From the NCBI GenBank assembly GCA_964016985.1, contig OZ024833.1, positions 66,666,712 to 66,730,711 on the forward strand: DNA of 64,000 nt. Reading direction: 5' to 3'. Within the stretch, counting starts at the first letter, position 1; each line of letters begins with the position of its first letter. The DNA is from Anodontia alba (taxonomy: Eukaryota; Mollusca; Bivalvia; Lucinida; Lucinidae). The notes beneath the pieces are model-generated. The model saw nothing but the letters and a program-made list of their open reading frames with translations. It did not search any database and had not been told where the DNA came from. Shown one piece after another: positions 42,804 to 53,227 of the stretch. The translations under genes were made by a program, and so were the position numbers.

Positions 42804-42842
<39 letters not shown>
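42804..42842. repeat. (TTA)n microsatellite tail
   Basis: About 13 TTA units ending at the insertion boundary in element J. Confidence 0.95.
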
Positions 42843-42965
42843 AACAGAAAAGGCAAATGGTTTCTGATAAGATATGGTCATTCAGAACAAAATATTTTCA
42901 TTTAAAATAAAGCGCCAAGCAAAAAAACGTCTTTCCGAGTGATGTCGAAAGGACAGTAGTTCCTT

Positions 42966-43670
42966 TTCGCTGTTGAGTTCCTATAATAAATTAAAAATAG
43001 AGTGCTGCTTAAAGAGCTGTTAGGTAAGAGAAGATGGGTGGGTGAAGTATGATGCATTTCTAATGTAGCATCTCTTATAAGACTTAACAGTCATATGAAG
43101 GCGGTGTTTATATATGACAGGAAGCATAGTGACTGATTCTGTAGTGTTTCCTAGCGGAAATGAATCACTTCCATTTCGCCTACTGCCATTTCACCTAATT
43201 TACATTCTGATTTGTATTCTTTCGCCTACTCCCGTTTTGCCTACTCTAATGTGTTCCATTGTTTTCGTTTCGCCTACTCAGTTTTGAATACGCAATGAAA
43301 ATTACGTTTTGTCGTATTTTATTAAAACAATATAATATACACGTTTTAAAACATATCACACAGAAACATTTCTCCTTTTAGTAAGAATAGAAAATGCTAC
43401 ACAAAATTATTAGTTATCCCTATTATATATACAACTTTAATAGGCAGTTGCAAAAAGCTTCCATATACTAAATTATAGAGCACAGTGCACAATATAAAGC
43501 TGTGGAATCCACTGCTAATGTTACCGTTTATTGTGTTACACCATCAAACTCCACAGTACATGAACATATAATAGTTGAACACGTGGCTGGTACGAGAAGT
43601 GTTACATTTTGAATTTCTGATCTTGAATAGACTCAGTAAATGGATTCTTAAAGGGTGATCGTTTATAGCA
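42966..43670. other. Mostly unassigned; TTTCGCCTACT words
   Basis: TTTCGCCTACT and TTTTGCCTACT recur five times at 43176-43280. Words resembling their complement (CGAAATGG, GCAAAATGGGAA) occur at 44395-44440, possibly inverted ends of a larger element. Confidence 0.3.
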
Positions 43671-43672
43671 AT

Positions 43673-43673
<1 letters not shown>

Positions 43674-43725
<52 letters not shown>
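43674..43725. repeat. (AC)n microsatellite
   Basis: About 26 AC units. Confidence 0.95.
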
Positions 43726-43726
<1 letters not shown>

Positions 43727-44075
43727 GAACGAAAATATCTGTCATGTCGATGTTTTCTGGGCTGAACTCTTTAAGTTTGGCAAATATGGCCTCATCAGTA
43801 GCTCATATATTTTTAATTTTCAAAATCCTCCGGGAGGGGCATATTGATCGCTAAACACCAGAGAATATTAACCACGCTATAGTGAAGCACGGGGAGACGT
43901 TTTACGGCCACCATACAGGACAAACAGTAACTGTAGTAAACAAAAATAGATGCTAAAAGGAACGCTCCTTGAGAACAATAAACTCACACAAGAATAAAGA
44001 TATATGAAGAATCGAAGTTTTCTGGTCCGGACTACCTAGACCTTATCAGTGACCCTAATATATATGAAGATTCAT
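43727..44075 (+). repeat. Short direct repeats
   Basis: AAGAACGAAAATATCTGTC with TCGATGTTTTCTGG and CTCATCAGTAG (43727-43802) resembles AAGAATAAAGATATATGAAG with TCGAAGTTTTCTGG and CTTATCAGTGA (43990-44052). A diverged repeat pair about 265 bases apart. Confidence 0.4.
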
Positions 44076-44081
44076 ATCATC

Positions 44082-44240
44082 TGCGCATGTGCAAAGTATC
44101 ATCCGGGCATTTGCGGGCATTTGCTCTTAAATCATACAATGATTCTGTTAGCGGGCAGGGAAAACACTGATCAGACTGCGCGGATGCGCAGGTTGATCTG
44201 TGCCTTCGCTGTTCGCTTATGCCGAAGACACGTTCTTTTG
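44082..44240 (+). mobile_element. MITE family M
   Basis: AAGTATCATCCGGGCATTTG, GATTCTGTTAGCGGGCAGGG and GATCAGACTGCGCGGATGCG with GTTGATCTGTGCCTTCGCTG; matches 12118. Confidence 0.6.
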
Positions 44241-44623
44241 CATGGCCCTGCCCAATTGATACATTTTCTTCTAAACTTTGAACAAGTATATAGCAAACAG
44301 TGCAGATTCTGATTAGAAAACTCAAAATCACATGTTTTGGAAGTGCGAAGTGGGAATGAAGTTACAGTTGACAGTAGTTAAAATAGGAATAAGCGACTTT
44401 CGGAAGACGAAATGGAACATATGCAAAATGGGAATCATTCGCTGAGTTGATGCATCCCAGACACGTGGCATGATATTCCAACCAAATGCATTATGAGAAC
44501 GGAGGGCGTACAAGACTAGCTTTATTTTCTTAAAGCAAAGTTCCAATCAAACAAACAAACATACAGCAATACCACTTCTTACACTCAGTGACATGCTTCT
44601 GACACGACCAGTGATCCCAAACC

Positions 44624-45184
44624 TACTGTGCTTTCGACATCTTTCAGAAAGTCGTTTTTATGCTTGACGCTTTACACAGAAGAAGTAAATTTGCAAATTT
44701 TTGTCATGATTTAATGCAAAACCATTTGTCGAAACTACCTATATATAAAATTTTTTATTCTCATTGGTTTTTAAAAGTCAAATATTTTCACTTTTTCTCA
44801 TAGTAAAAATGAAGCCAAATCATGCAAAAATCTATAAGGTAGGTAACTTGGAGCCACATTTTAAACAAGTTCCACTTGTTCAATTTCTCTGAAATTTTCA
44901 CAATATTGTTGTAAAACATCAATAATTCAAATTCAGCAAAGAAAAGTAAAAAAATTTTTTTTAGACAAAAGTTAAAAAAAAAATCACTTTACTATAGAAA
45001 TTGCATAGGTCAGACCGGCTTTTGGCCGTAACTTTAATTTTTGTGTAAATATTTTAGAATAAAACTCTAAAACATAAAGGACAAATAGTTTCTCATCACA
45101 TATGGTCAATCAGAATAAATTATTTTCATTTGAAATAAAACGCCAAGCAAAAAAATCTTTCCAAGAGATGTCGAAAGGACAGTA
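44624..45184 (+). mobile_element. Element J, intact
   Basis: ACTGTGCTTTCGACATCTTT at the left, GAGATGTCGAAAGGACAGTA at the right, 561 bp. Interior agrees with 49236 across its length. No frame conserved. Confidence 0.8.
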
Positions 45185-45194
45185 AGAGCATACG

Positions 45195-45800
45195 ATATGA
45201 CACGATACGATACGATATACTTTATTTAGAAAACTCCGGTCATATACATGACATCGAGCTGAATTACAGTAGAAACATCAAGACATGGCGATGCATTTTA
45301 GATAGCATACATATGATGCATAGAACTAGGGACTACAGAAAATTGGATACATAGGAAATATTGAATCACCTAGAGAATAGAGAAATTTCGGTATGAAATA
45401 TGCACCGCTGATACAACGTCAATTCCATGTTGCAATGTTGGATTGACTTTGATACAGCACCGCCCTAGCACTGTGGGCCCGCAGGAATAATAGATAGGTA
45501 AATAGCTGTTGGGGAGAGTGAAGCGGGGGAAGGGGGGTGGGAGTGGAGGGGGTGGAGGGGAGAGAAATGTCATTCTAAATACAAGATGAATAAGTCTAAT
45601 GACAAAGGGAAATAAAGTCGTTAGCAATCAGAATTCTCACGGTCTGCTACGTAGTCACCGTTGGATTAATTTATGACGGCGTGGGTGCAACATAAGTTAT
45701 CATCCTGTAGAACGGGCCCGGCCGCTGCGACTCCAACAAGAAAAATTAGTCCCCGTTAAGGCCTAGATCTGAATGTGGACCGACCAGAATTACTGACAAC
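45195..45800 (-). mobile_element. LINE-like 3' fragment with pentamer tail
   Basis: On the minus strand the text runs to TCTAAATAAAGTATATCG and then (TATCG)n at 45225-45195, the look of a non-LTR retrotransposon 3' end. Upstream is a 3'-UTR-like stretch with a C/T-rich block (45520-45560). No reverse-transcriptase domain remains. Confidence 0.45.
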
Positions 45801-45805
45801 TGCTA

Positions 45806-46996
45806 CTGAACCAAAAAAGAAACTTTCGCAAAGTAGCTCTTAAACTTATAAGGTTAAATACAACATGTAGGAAAATGTATATATGTAGTAGTTTACACTG
45901 ACGTCCTACTTTGGGAAATCGGTCAGATAATCACCTCATGTCGAACGATATCGTCTGTTTTGACAAAATCTCCATTTTCACGTGCACGCACGGGGTGGAC
46001 ATGTCTGGTTTACATGTGTTAACTTTTTTCACTGCAAATTATTGCACTTGACGACTACAGTCATAAAAAATTCCCAAACACTTTTATATCGATACAATTT
46101 GGGCAAAATTTCGATGCCTCGAATTGCGAAACATTTAAGAGAGAGAGAGCCGTGACAGGCTTCAATGGGTTGATAGACACATCAATTGGACAAGGCAAGA
46201 CTGGCGGACGATTCTTTTTTTCAGATGAATCCAGGTTTGCATTGTCCAATAGTGATGGCCGGATCAGGGTCTACCGATGTAGGAATGAACGTTACGCTGA
46301 CTGTTGCGTTCTTCAGCGTGATCGTTTTGGCGGTGGGGGTTCCGTGATGGTCTGGGCCGGAATAAGTTATGGGTATCGTACCCAATTAGTGGTCATTGAT
46401 GGCAATTTGAACGCTCAAAAGTATAGGGACCGTGTCCTTGCCCCACACGTTGTTCCTCTCTTACAAAATCACGGCGTTATTTCTGTGTTTCAGCAAGGCA
46501 ACGCCAGACCTCACGTCGCCCGTGACAATATCCAGTTCTTGCGAAACAACAATATTGATTTCATAGACGACTGGCCCTCAAAAAGCCCGGATCTAAATCC
46601 TATCGAGCACCTTTGGGATAATCTTGACACACGTGTACGGCAACGTCAAAATCCGCCTGGTAACGTCAGTGAGCTCCATGACGCTTTGCTAGAAGAGTGG
46701 AATAATATACCCCAGACTCAAATTAATAATCTCATCCACTCAATGCGTCGTCGCTGCAATGCTCGCGGTGGGCATACTCGTTGCTAAAGCCAAAAAAAAT
46801 GTAATTGACAGCTACCTCAAATGAAATTGAAAAATCCAATGAAATTGATAATTTTCAGACTGTAAATGAACTTTGATGAATTGATTTTAAATTATTGTGC
46901 AATAACAAATACGAATAAAAACTGTTAATACATTTGTATACACATATGTGGAAACAGTCCCATTGAAGTCTCGCGAAAGTTTCTTTTTGGGTTCAG
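45806..46996 (+). mobile_element. Tc1-like element, internally deleted
   Basis: 1191 bp. Left end CTGAACCAAAAAAGAAACTT and inverted right end CTGAACCCAAAAAGAAACTT, both continuing to TTCGC; TA at 45804-45805 and 46997-46998. Inside is a broken transposase. Full Tc1-like elements of this type are longer by about the missing DNA-binding region. Confidence 0.88.
46114..46787 (+). pseudogene. Tc1-like transposase, DNA-binding region lost
   Basis: MPRIAKHLRERE at 46114 looks like the usual start, but it jumps at about 46145 to RDRLQWVDRHINWTRQDWR, so roughly 100 residues of paired helix-turn-helix are missing. A seventh T in a T run near 46214-46220 shifts the frame into the ORF that follows. The catalytic core is otherwise clear: FSDESRFAL (first Asp), SVMVWAGISY, FQQGNARPHVAR, then SPDLNPIEHLWD (Glu). 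The second catalytic Asp is Gly here. 35 residues separate that site from the Glu, one more than in classic DD34E Tc1. Ends at TAA 46787. Inactive. Confidence 0.92.
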
Positions 46997-47079
46997 TATA
47001 TATATTTTACTGGCGCGAAACTTTCGCTCAAGAGGTCACCGTTAATCAGAAATTATGCAATAAAGTTACACTTTAATAC

Positions 47080-47160
47080 TTCAAGAAACATTTTTTTTGA
47101 ATATTTGTTAGAATCGTCTCACTGAGGCAATTCTAACAAATATCCAAACGTATGCTCTAT
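47080..47160. repeat. Cassette hairpin, family G type
   Basis: ATATTTGTTAGAATCGTCTC and GGCAATTCTAACAAATATCC; same hairpin as at 50780-51122. Confidence 0.6.
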
Positions 47161-47225
47161 ACGAATAAAAGAAGACCTTACTGCATATCATTCTGCTTAT
47201 TGAGGATTCCTGACAAAAGTTCGTT

Positions 47226-47454
47226 TTAACCCATTTAAGAGTGGACTCTTCTACCTCAACTCTTTAGACAGGTTCATTTCCTATATAGAGGTGTCTGGTT
47301 AGTTTTTATTATTACCATGCTTTGAAGGAATTTCTGAACTATGCAAATAGTATAGACCCTGATCAGACGCTACGTTCGGCGCCGCGGCGTCTGATCTGGG
47401 TCTAGACTGTTTGTCAGTGTCCTTTTTATGGGACGCTAGTCATAAATAGGTTAA
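47226..47454 (+). mobile_element. TTAA piggyBac-like MITE (D3)
   Basis: TTAACCCATTTAAGAGTGGA at the left, CATAAATAGGTTAA at the right; hairpin GACCCTGATCAGACGC and GCGTCTGATCTGGGTC. Confidence 0.75.
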
Positions 47455-47664
47455 TGGCAACATCTGTGTAAACAAATGATGTCGTTGTAACGAGTGTTTA
47501 TTGTATACTATTAAGCAGTTTCGACTCATTGCAGGAATTTTCAATATGGCTGTCAGTTATACATCCAAGAACGGAACCGGGACGGGACAGATCCGTTTTG
47601 ATGTAAAGACGGTCGACAAATTTCCAGTGGGTAAGAAAATACTTAAGTCTCAGCTTAAGAAAGT

Positions 47665-47960
47665 GTGTCGAGCATATGCGGACTGTGAAGGCTCAGACCA
47701 GCCCGTGCTTCCGCGCAATCTGGTCAAGGCCTTCACTATCCACTTACAATCTCATTTGATACCTTCGGGCATATGCGGCCAGTGAAGGCCCAAATCAGCC
47801 TGCGCAGTCTGACCAGGGACATCACTGTCCGCTTACATAATCATTGGATACTACAGAATGTTTGAATGGAGAGCAAAAGCCTGGATGTTACGTTGCGCAT
47901 GCCCAGGATGTTCTGAATCCGGCGCATTTTGCGCATACTCGAAGGCATAGTTACGCTTTA
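47665..47960 (+). mobile_element. MITE family M, two hairpins
   Basis: GCATATGCGGACTGTGAAGG with CAAGGCCTTCACTATCCAC; then CATATGCGGCCAGTGAAGGC with GGGACATCACTGTCCGC; then GTTGCGCATGCCCAGGATG and GCGCATTTTGCGCATACTC. Confidence 0.6.
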
Positions 47961-48022
47961 CGCGACCCAAATAGATTTGTAGCAAATACTCGAAAGGAAT
48001 GGATACACTTTCAGGGGAGGTA

Positions 48023-48129
48023 CCCAGCTAACATTCTTTATAAATCTACAGCGGGCCGTTATCGGCACGTCAGCTACCCTGACAGGCTGATAACGGCCCA
48101 CTATATATTTATAAAGAATGCTTACTGGG
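48023..48129 (+). mobile_element. 107-bp palindromic MITE, family C (copy 5, diverged)
   Basis: CCCAGCTAACATTCTTTATA to TATAAAGAATGCTTACTGGG; changes on one arm are matched on the other (TTTATAAA replaces CTACGTAAA). TA both sides, still 107 bp. Confidence 0.9.
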
Positions 48130-48137
48130 TACTGTCA

Positions 48138-48262
48138 TTTGTTTTTGTCTCCTATCGGAATAGGGGTCCTTTCTAAAAGAAAAACAGTTGTTCCCCTCCA
48201 ATTCTTTTCTTTTAGGCTGGATCCCTTTTCAGAAGTGGTGTGCTGTGTAAGAGACTAATGAG
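48138..48262 (+). mobile_element. MITE family H, short
   Basis: GTCTCCTATCGGAATAGGGG, CCAATTCTTTTCTTTTAGGC and CCCTTTTCAGAAGTGGTG. Confidence 0.5.
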
Positions 48263-48284
48263 GAAATCTCAGTCTTCTTCCTTG

Positions 48285-48514
48285 TTAACCCATTTATGCC
48301 GAGTGAACTTTCTAACCTCAACTTTTTGGACAGGTCCATTTCCAATAAAAGGGATGTCTGGGTAGTTTTTATTATTACCATATTTTATATAAATTCCTGT
48401 TCTAAATGCAAACAGTGTAGACCCTGATCAGACGCCGCGTTCTGTGGCGTCTGATCTGGGTCTACACTTTTTGTCAATGTCCCTTTTATGGGACGCTTGG
48501 CTTAAATGGGTTAA
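48285..48514 (+). mobile_element. TTAA piggyBac-like MITE (D3), intact
   Basis: TTAACCCATTTATGCCGAGT at the left, CTTGGCTTAAATGGGTTAA at the right; the hairpin GCAAACAGTGTAGACCCTG with CTGATCTGGGTCTACAC at the centre. Confidence 0.85.
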
Positions 48515-49000
48515 AAGAGACAGAGAGTCTCCAAAGTACATCTAGTTCATTAAATTCGCGTGCCTTCGGTAGCTCATCATATCTTTACTGTTTGCCTACC
48601 ACCTCGCCCCCTCCCTTTCCCTCCCCTCCCCTCAAACTTTTTATAATGCGCAGCTTAGTCAATTTATCCAGTAGTATGCTACAGATGATCCTTGGTATAC
48701 ATTGTTTTTGGGTCAGTTGCTGTATACATACACAAAATTTTCCTTAAAGTCGTTATCCACCTGATTATCATTGGCCAATGAAATCAAACCGCGCATTAGA
48801 CAGACCATCAAATTATTCATGATATGAAACCTGTTGTCTCCGAGTCGAACTCTGTTCCGAAATTGGGTTTTGTTTTTGGGTTGATTGTTTATAATTCCAA
48901 AGTTAATAAAGAATCTGAGTTATATCTGAGTTATATTGCTATTGTCAAATTGACTATCGCTGACATCCACGCAAATAGTGTTTGTACGAAATCTAGGTTA
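48515..49000. other. No recognisable feature
   Basis: A C-rich block at 48601-48635; no exon supported. Confidence 0.4.
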
Positions 49001-49235
49001 GAGAGTTGTCTGTAAAACCTGGACTGTAGCGCTGGCACGTTGGTAAACAATGCAGATTCAGATCAGACTTCGCAGAATGCGTCTGATCAGTGTCTGATCT
49101 GTATGCATTAATTACAGGTTTAAATGAAACAGTCTTAAAGCCCAGTCTGTTGTAGGACTTACAGTAACAACTGTAGGCGGGGAAACTTGGAAGTTAATCA
49201 GAGTCAGGTCAGCTTCAGATGTAAACAAAACACCT

Positions 49236-49793
49236 ACTGTCTTTTCAACATCTTTTGGAAATTCGCTTTTTGCCTGGCGCTTTACACAGAAGAAGAAAAT
49301 TTGCAAACTTTTGTCGTGATTTAATGCAAAACCATTTGTAGTAACTACCTATGCACCAAAACTTTTATTCTAGTCATTGGTTTTTAAAATATCAAATATT
49401 TTCACTTTTTCCCATAGTAAAAATGAATGCAAATTATGCAGAAATCTGTAGGGTAGTTAATTTTGAAGCAGATTTTCAACATTTTCTGCTTGTTCATTTT
49501 TTCTGTAATTTTCACAGTATTGTTGTGAAACATCAATAATTCAAATTCTGCAAAGAAACATGAAAATTGTTTTCTTAATCAAAAATTCCAAAAAATCGCT
49601 TTACTATAGAAATTGCATAGGTCAGACCATTTTTTGGCTATAAATTTAATTTTTGGGTACATATTTGAGAACAAAACACACAAACAGAAAAGACAAATGA
49701 TTTCTGATAAGATGCGGTCAATCAGAACAAAATATTTTCATTTAAAATAAAGCGCCAAGCAAAAAACGTCTTTCCGAGTGATGTCGAAAGGAT
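49236..49793 (+). mobile_element. Element J, intact
   Basis: ACTGTCTTTTCAACATCTTT at the left, GTGATGTCGAAAGGATTA at the right, about 558 bp; reference for reading the split copy at 40744. Confidence 0.8.
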
Positions 49794-49963
49794 TATACAT
49801 GTGCGAATCAGCTGATTCTTTCACCTAACCCATCAAATCATAAAACCATTAATTTAAATTCAATTGTTCCTAGAACTCGAAAAGTATAGCATTGTGCTCT
49901 ATGGAGTGGTGACCTCAGCATGTTTTATACTTGGCATCTCCAGCTTATTTAGAGTTCTGTGTA

Positions 49964-50244
49964 CATTACGAAAACACGCCTATTCATATATATAGAAAAT
50001 TTCACCTCAAAAAACTGAAAATTTTCAGATAAAAAAAAATCCGATATTTTTCATATTTTTTGCCTAAAACATAGATTGTGGGTACTCGTTAGAACCGCCT
50101 CGACGAGGCGGTTCTAACGAGTACCCACAATCTATATTTTGAGCAGAAATAAGTAAAATAATGTATACCCCTGTAAACCCCAGTTTTACTATATAAAAGT
50201 TGGGTTTGAGGGGGTCAACATTATATAGGTTTGTTTTCGTGATG
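49964..50244 (+). mobile_element. MITE family A, intact
   Basis: CATTACGAAAACACGCC to GGTTTGTTTTCGTGATG; perfect cassette hairpin at about 50069-50136 with tip CGCCTCGACGAGGCG. Confidence 0.9.
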
Positions 50245-50775
50245 ATGTCTACATGTCATTACCACACATGCTATTCTATTTATAGTTCGTTTGACAAAGG
50301 TCATAGTTGAAATTTCAAATTCAACTGTCAGTTATCAGTAGAAAGTATGTAAATTTTGAAACTAAAGTTATTTAATTCAGAGTTCCTGTGGCATAATTTT
50401 AAAATGTGTCTACCTAGCTTTCTGAAGGCTAAGTTTGTGCATTGCTGTAGCAGTTTTCCTGGCAAAAAGTTGATGTTGGAAGGCAGAATTATTGAATTTG
50501 TATCATGAAGTGGAGAATGTTTGAATTTACCGGCATTATGAATTTTCGGGTGGAGCTTCTCCTTTTATAGCAGGGGCTTGAGTTTAAGTCCTCGTTCAGG
50601 GCCATTCTCCCAGCCTACACTTAGACACAATCGACCCACCAGTGCTGTTAGTGCTTTGATTATTGATTTGTACCTAGAAGTTGCATGTGCCACATACCAG
50701 AACTGTAAAGTTGTCCGAACCAATGTCGTTTTCTTTCCCTTTTAAAATTAATTTAATATTCACGATATTATTCTA
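50245..50775. other. No recognisable feature
   Basis: TTGAGTTTAAGTCCTCG at 50578 is B-box-like, but no A box pairs with it. Confidence 0.35.
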
Positions 50776-50779
50776 AATT

Positions 50780-51122
50780 CAGTGAACCCTCATTACAACG
50801 ACAGCATTTGTTCCAAAATATGCTGCCCATAAAACGAATTTGCTGTTGTAAAGACTCATTAAGGAGCAGAATGATATGTTAGATAAACTTTGTTTATTCT
50901 TATTTTCAAATAAAACGTATGTTTTGGATATTTGTTGGAATCGCCTCATTGAGGCGATTCTAACAAATACCCAAAACATGTTTTTGAAATATTAAATACA
51001 GTCTTCTTGCATAGTTTCTGATAAACCGCCACCTCTAGAATGATGGTTTCGTGTCAGACAAATTATCGCTGTAATGAATTTTGTCGTTGTATCGAGTGTC
51101 GCTATAAAGAGGGTTGACTGTA
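50780..51122. mobile_element. pogo-like MITE, family G
   Basis: CAGTGAACCCTCATTACAAC at the left and, inverted, TACAGTCAACCCTCTTTATA at the right; both subtermini contain ACAACGAC-type words. The hairpin GGATATTTGTTGGAATCGCC is central. Confidence 0.7.
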
Positions 51123-51189
51123 TCATTTGATTTGTTTCATCATAGTGTTTGTTATCACGTGTGTTTCATGATTGAGTTGACTGTTGTGG

Positions 51190-51470
51190 TTTTACGGCCA
51201 AGTCGACCCATTTGTGTCATGTCAAGCCGGTCAATTTACCTAACCACACTTTCCCTGTGCAGGCTTAGTCCTCTAGATGGTAATCCAGTATTTGAGCACA
51301 TGCTTTTGCCAGAAACTGACAACAGTCCTTCTTGAATCAGTTGAAGGTAGAGAATGACCGAAGTAAATATGCCATGATCAATCTCCTCAAAAGTATGTTG
51401 CCGGACGCGGCGGGGATCGAACCCGCAACCTCCTGATAACCAGGCATTTCACTGTGACGTTTTGGACTAA
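51190..51470 (-). mobile_element. tRNA-derived SINE
   Basis: The minus-strand B box GGGTTCGATCCCCGC is intact; the body GGTCAATTTACC, TGCAGGCTTAGTCC and TTGCCAGAAACTGACAAC matches the copy at 1190. The A-box end is diverged. Confidence 0.7.
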
Positions 51471-51502
51471 ATCTTTGTTTGTAATTTGGAGATGCACCAG
51501 AA

Positions 51503-51715
51503 TTAACCCGTGTCATGCTGAATAAATTAAGATGCCACGCCCACTTCTAATTTCCAGCCAATCAGATTACTTGATCTGGGTTTTTGACAGAAATTCACAT
51601 ATTTAATGACAAACAGTGCAGATCCAGATCAATTGGCTTCTTCAGAAGCCAACTGATCTGGATGTACACTGTTTGCTAAGACATGACGTGTCGTGTTCAG
51701 CAAGAGAATGGTTAA
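51503..51715 (-). mobile_element. TTAA piggyBac-like MITE (D1)
   Basis: TTAACCCGTGTCATGCTGAA at the left, GTTCAGCAAGAGAATGGTTAA at the right; reverse orientation to 4218; hairpin GATCAATTGGCTTCTTCAG. Confidence 0.8.
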
Positions 51716-51964
51716 AGGAGAGTACCGAGCCAGTAAATTGATTTAAGTCCTCAGTAGTTTATTTACTGACCATTCTAAGGCGGTTCCTTTGCTGTGGTTC
51801 TTTGGTCGTGCTTCAGTAGTTTCATGCATGGCATTTGTTTTGTCATTGTTTGTTCCTCATGTCTTCTTCTTGTGGTACCTCGATAAGGCCGTTCTTCATG
51901 ATTGTGGCATTATTCTGGGTATCTCTGCCAACTTTGGACCATGCCTTGCGAAAATGTGTCTTTG

Positions 51965-52130
51965 GGTATATGCGGACAGCGAAGGCCCGGATCCGCTATC
52001 CGCAAACAGAATCACTAGATGCTATAGCATGTTTCAGTTGAGAGCAAATGCCCGCATAAAACGTTGCGCATGCGCGGGATGAATCTGAAATTGTGCATTT
52101 TGCGCATGTTCGAAGACACATTTACGCTTG
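51965..52130 (+). mobile_element. MITE family M
   Basis: TATATGCGGACAGCGAAGGC, CCGCATAAAACGTTGCGC and GCGCATTTTGCGCATG-like right end. Confidence 0.5.
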
Positions 52131-52334
52131 AAGAGGCCCATTTTAGACGAAAATGTTACAGTAGAACCTCTGTCGACTTCTTATAGTATAACCTTTCCTA
52201 TAAGCCGCGTCACGAGAAAATGGGCCTTCAGGGTAAATGCGAATAGTAAAGATTTTGATCAGCCAGCGGAGACGTGTAGTATGATCAGAAAGTTTGTATT
52301 ACATAATAATATTTTACATTATCTAATAATTCTA

Positions 52335-52440
52335 TAAGCGGACAGTGAAGGCCCTGATCAGACTGCGCGGATGCGCAGTCTGATCTGGGCCTTCGCTGTC
52401 CGTATATGCCCCTAGACACGTTTCTGTATGGCATGGCGTG
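52335..52440 (+). mobile_element. MITE family M hairpin, perfect
   Basis: AAGCGGACAGTGAAGGCCCT with AGACTGCGCGGATGCGCAGTCT returning to GGGCCTTCGCTGTCCG. Confidence 0.7.
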
Positions 52441-52609
52441 ATCCATATTTCTATAGTTTTCTCGAAATGTTAATCCCACGTTTTGGACAGGTTCTCATCC
52501 ATTGCAAGAGAACTTTAAGATCATTTACATAAAACTAGAACTTTTGAATGGAATAATACAAAAATGCACGACAAGAACAACGATTGCACACATTTATTTC
52601 ACTGTATTA

Positions 52610-52692
52610 GCATTTGTCGGGTCTCTTGCAAGTTGTTTGAACGCTAGGCCTGCGACCTTGCGTCTGAACAACTTCGGTTCTCGGCAAATGTT
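52610..52692. repeat. Imperfect palindrome
   Basis: CATTTGTCGGGTCTC, AAGTTGTT and AACAACTT, CGGCAAATG arms around CTAGGCCTGCG. Confidence 0.4.
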
Positions 52693-52916
52693 AATTAATA
52701 AAAAAAGCCATAACAAAACATTTGTGATCCATCTATTAGAGGCACTGTTTAAATTTTCCCGAAAAGAACAAACTAATTAAACTCATTTTCAAAGCAATCA
52801 TGATAGACTTAAAAAACTGTCACATACTACTTGCTCATTGAATACAATATTTTAATTAAATATTCAAAAAAATACATAATGCTTTACTTCTACTTTGTCT
52901 AGGAGAGACGTTCTTC

Positions 52917-53006
52917 TTTGGTACTTCACCAGCGGGGATCTTTCACTTTGGTACTTCACCAGCGGGGATCTTTCACTTTGGTACTTCACCAGCGGGGATC
53001 TTTCAC
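52917..53006 (+). repeat. 30-bp tandem repeat, three identical copies
   Basis: The unit TTTGGTACTTCACCAGCGGG plus GATCTTTCAC occurs three times without a mismatch. Confidence 0.95.
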
Positions 53007-53227
53007 TTGTCGTTTAAATTAAATGCTAAGATCGCTCCTGATTGTGATCCAGCCAAGATGCCATGTGAAAAATGGTCACCGGGGAATTATGCCATCAATA
53101 TGGGTAACCTGTGTTCTGTTGCACTTGTATTTTACCATATTTACAATATTCAAAAAAGAGGACGTCAAAAAAAAAAAAAACAAAAAAAAACGTGTTTCCA
53201 ATCGAGTCTCTGTTTACAGGAACACAT

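Larger units (their letters stand above)
41195..42842 (+). other. Insert with hairpin array and LINE-like 3' tail
   Basis: Segment interrupting element J. It contains the three hairpins below, a T-rich tract (42450-42485) and a right edge AAATAAAGACG followed by (TTA)n at 42804-42842. An AATAAA-like word plus a trinucleotide tail is typical of non-LTR retrotransposon 3' ends. The frame at 42591-42761 (MKLPVWRWDDGGATYY..) has no recognised domain. Confidence 0.5.
40744..42959 (+). mobile_element. Element J split by a 1.65-kb insertion
   Basis: The left part (ACTGTCCTTTCAATATCTTT to TTTGAGAACAAAACACAG) ends near 41190. The right part resumes at 42843 (AAACAGAAAAGGCAAATGG to GATGTCGAAAGGACAGTAG). 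Aligned with intact copies at 44624 and 49236, only the insert is extra. About 45-bp inverted ends (ACTGTCCTTTCGACAT). No coding capacity. Confidence 0.8.

Noticed and set aside
46152..46787. Intact, active Tc1 transposase
   Set aside because: DNA-binding region missing, frame shift upstream and catalytic Asp replaced by Gly.
47844..48176. 110-codon plus-strand frame
   Set aside because: Made of family M and the 107-bp palindrome; no independent coding evidence.
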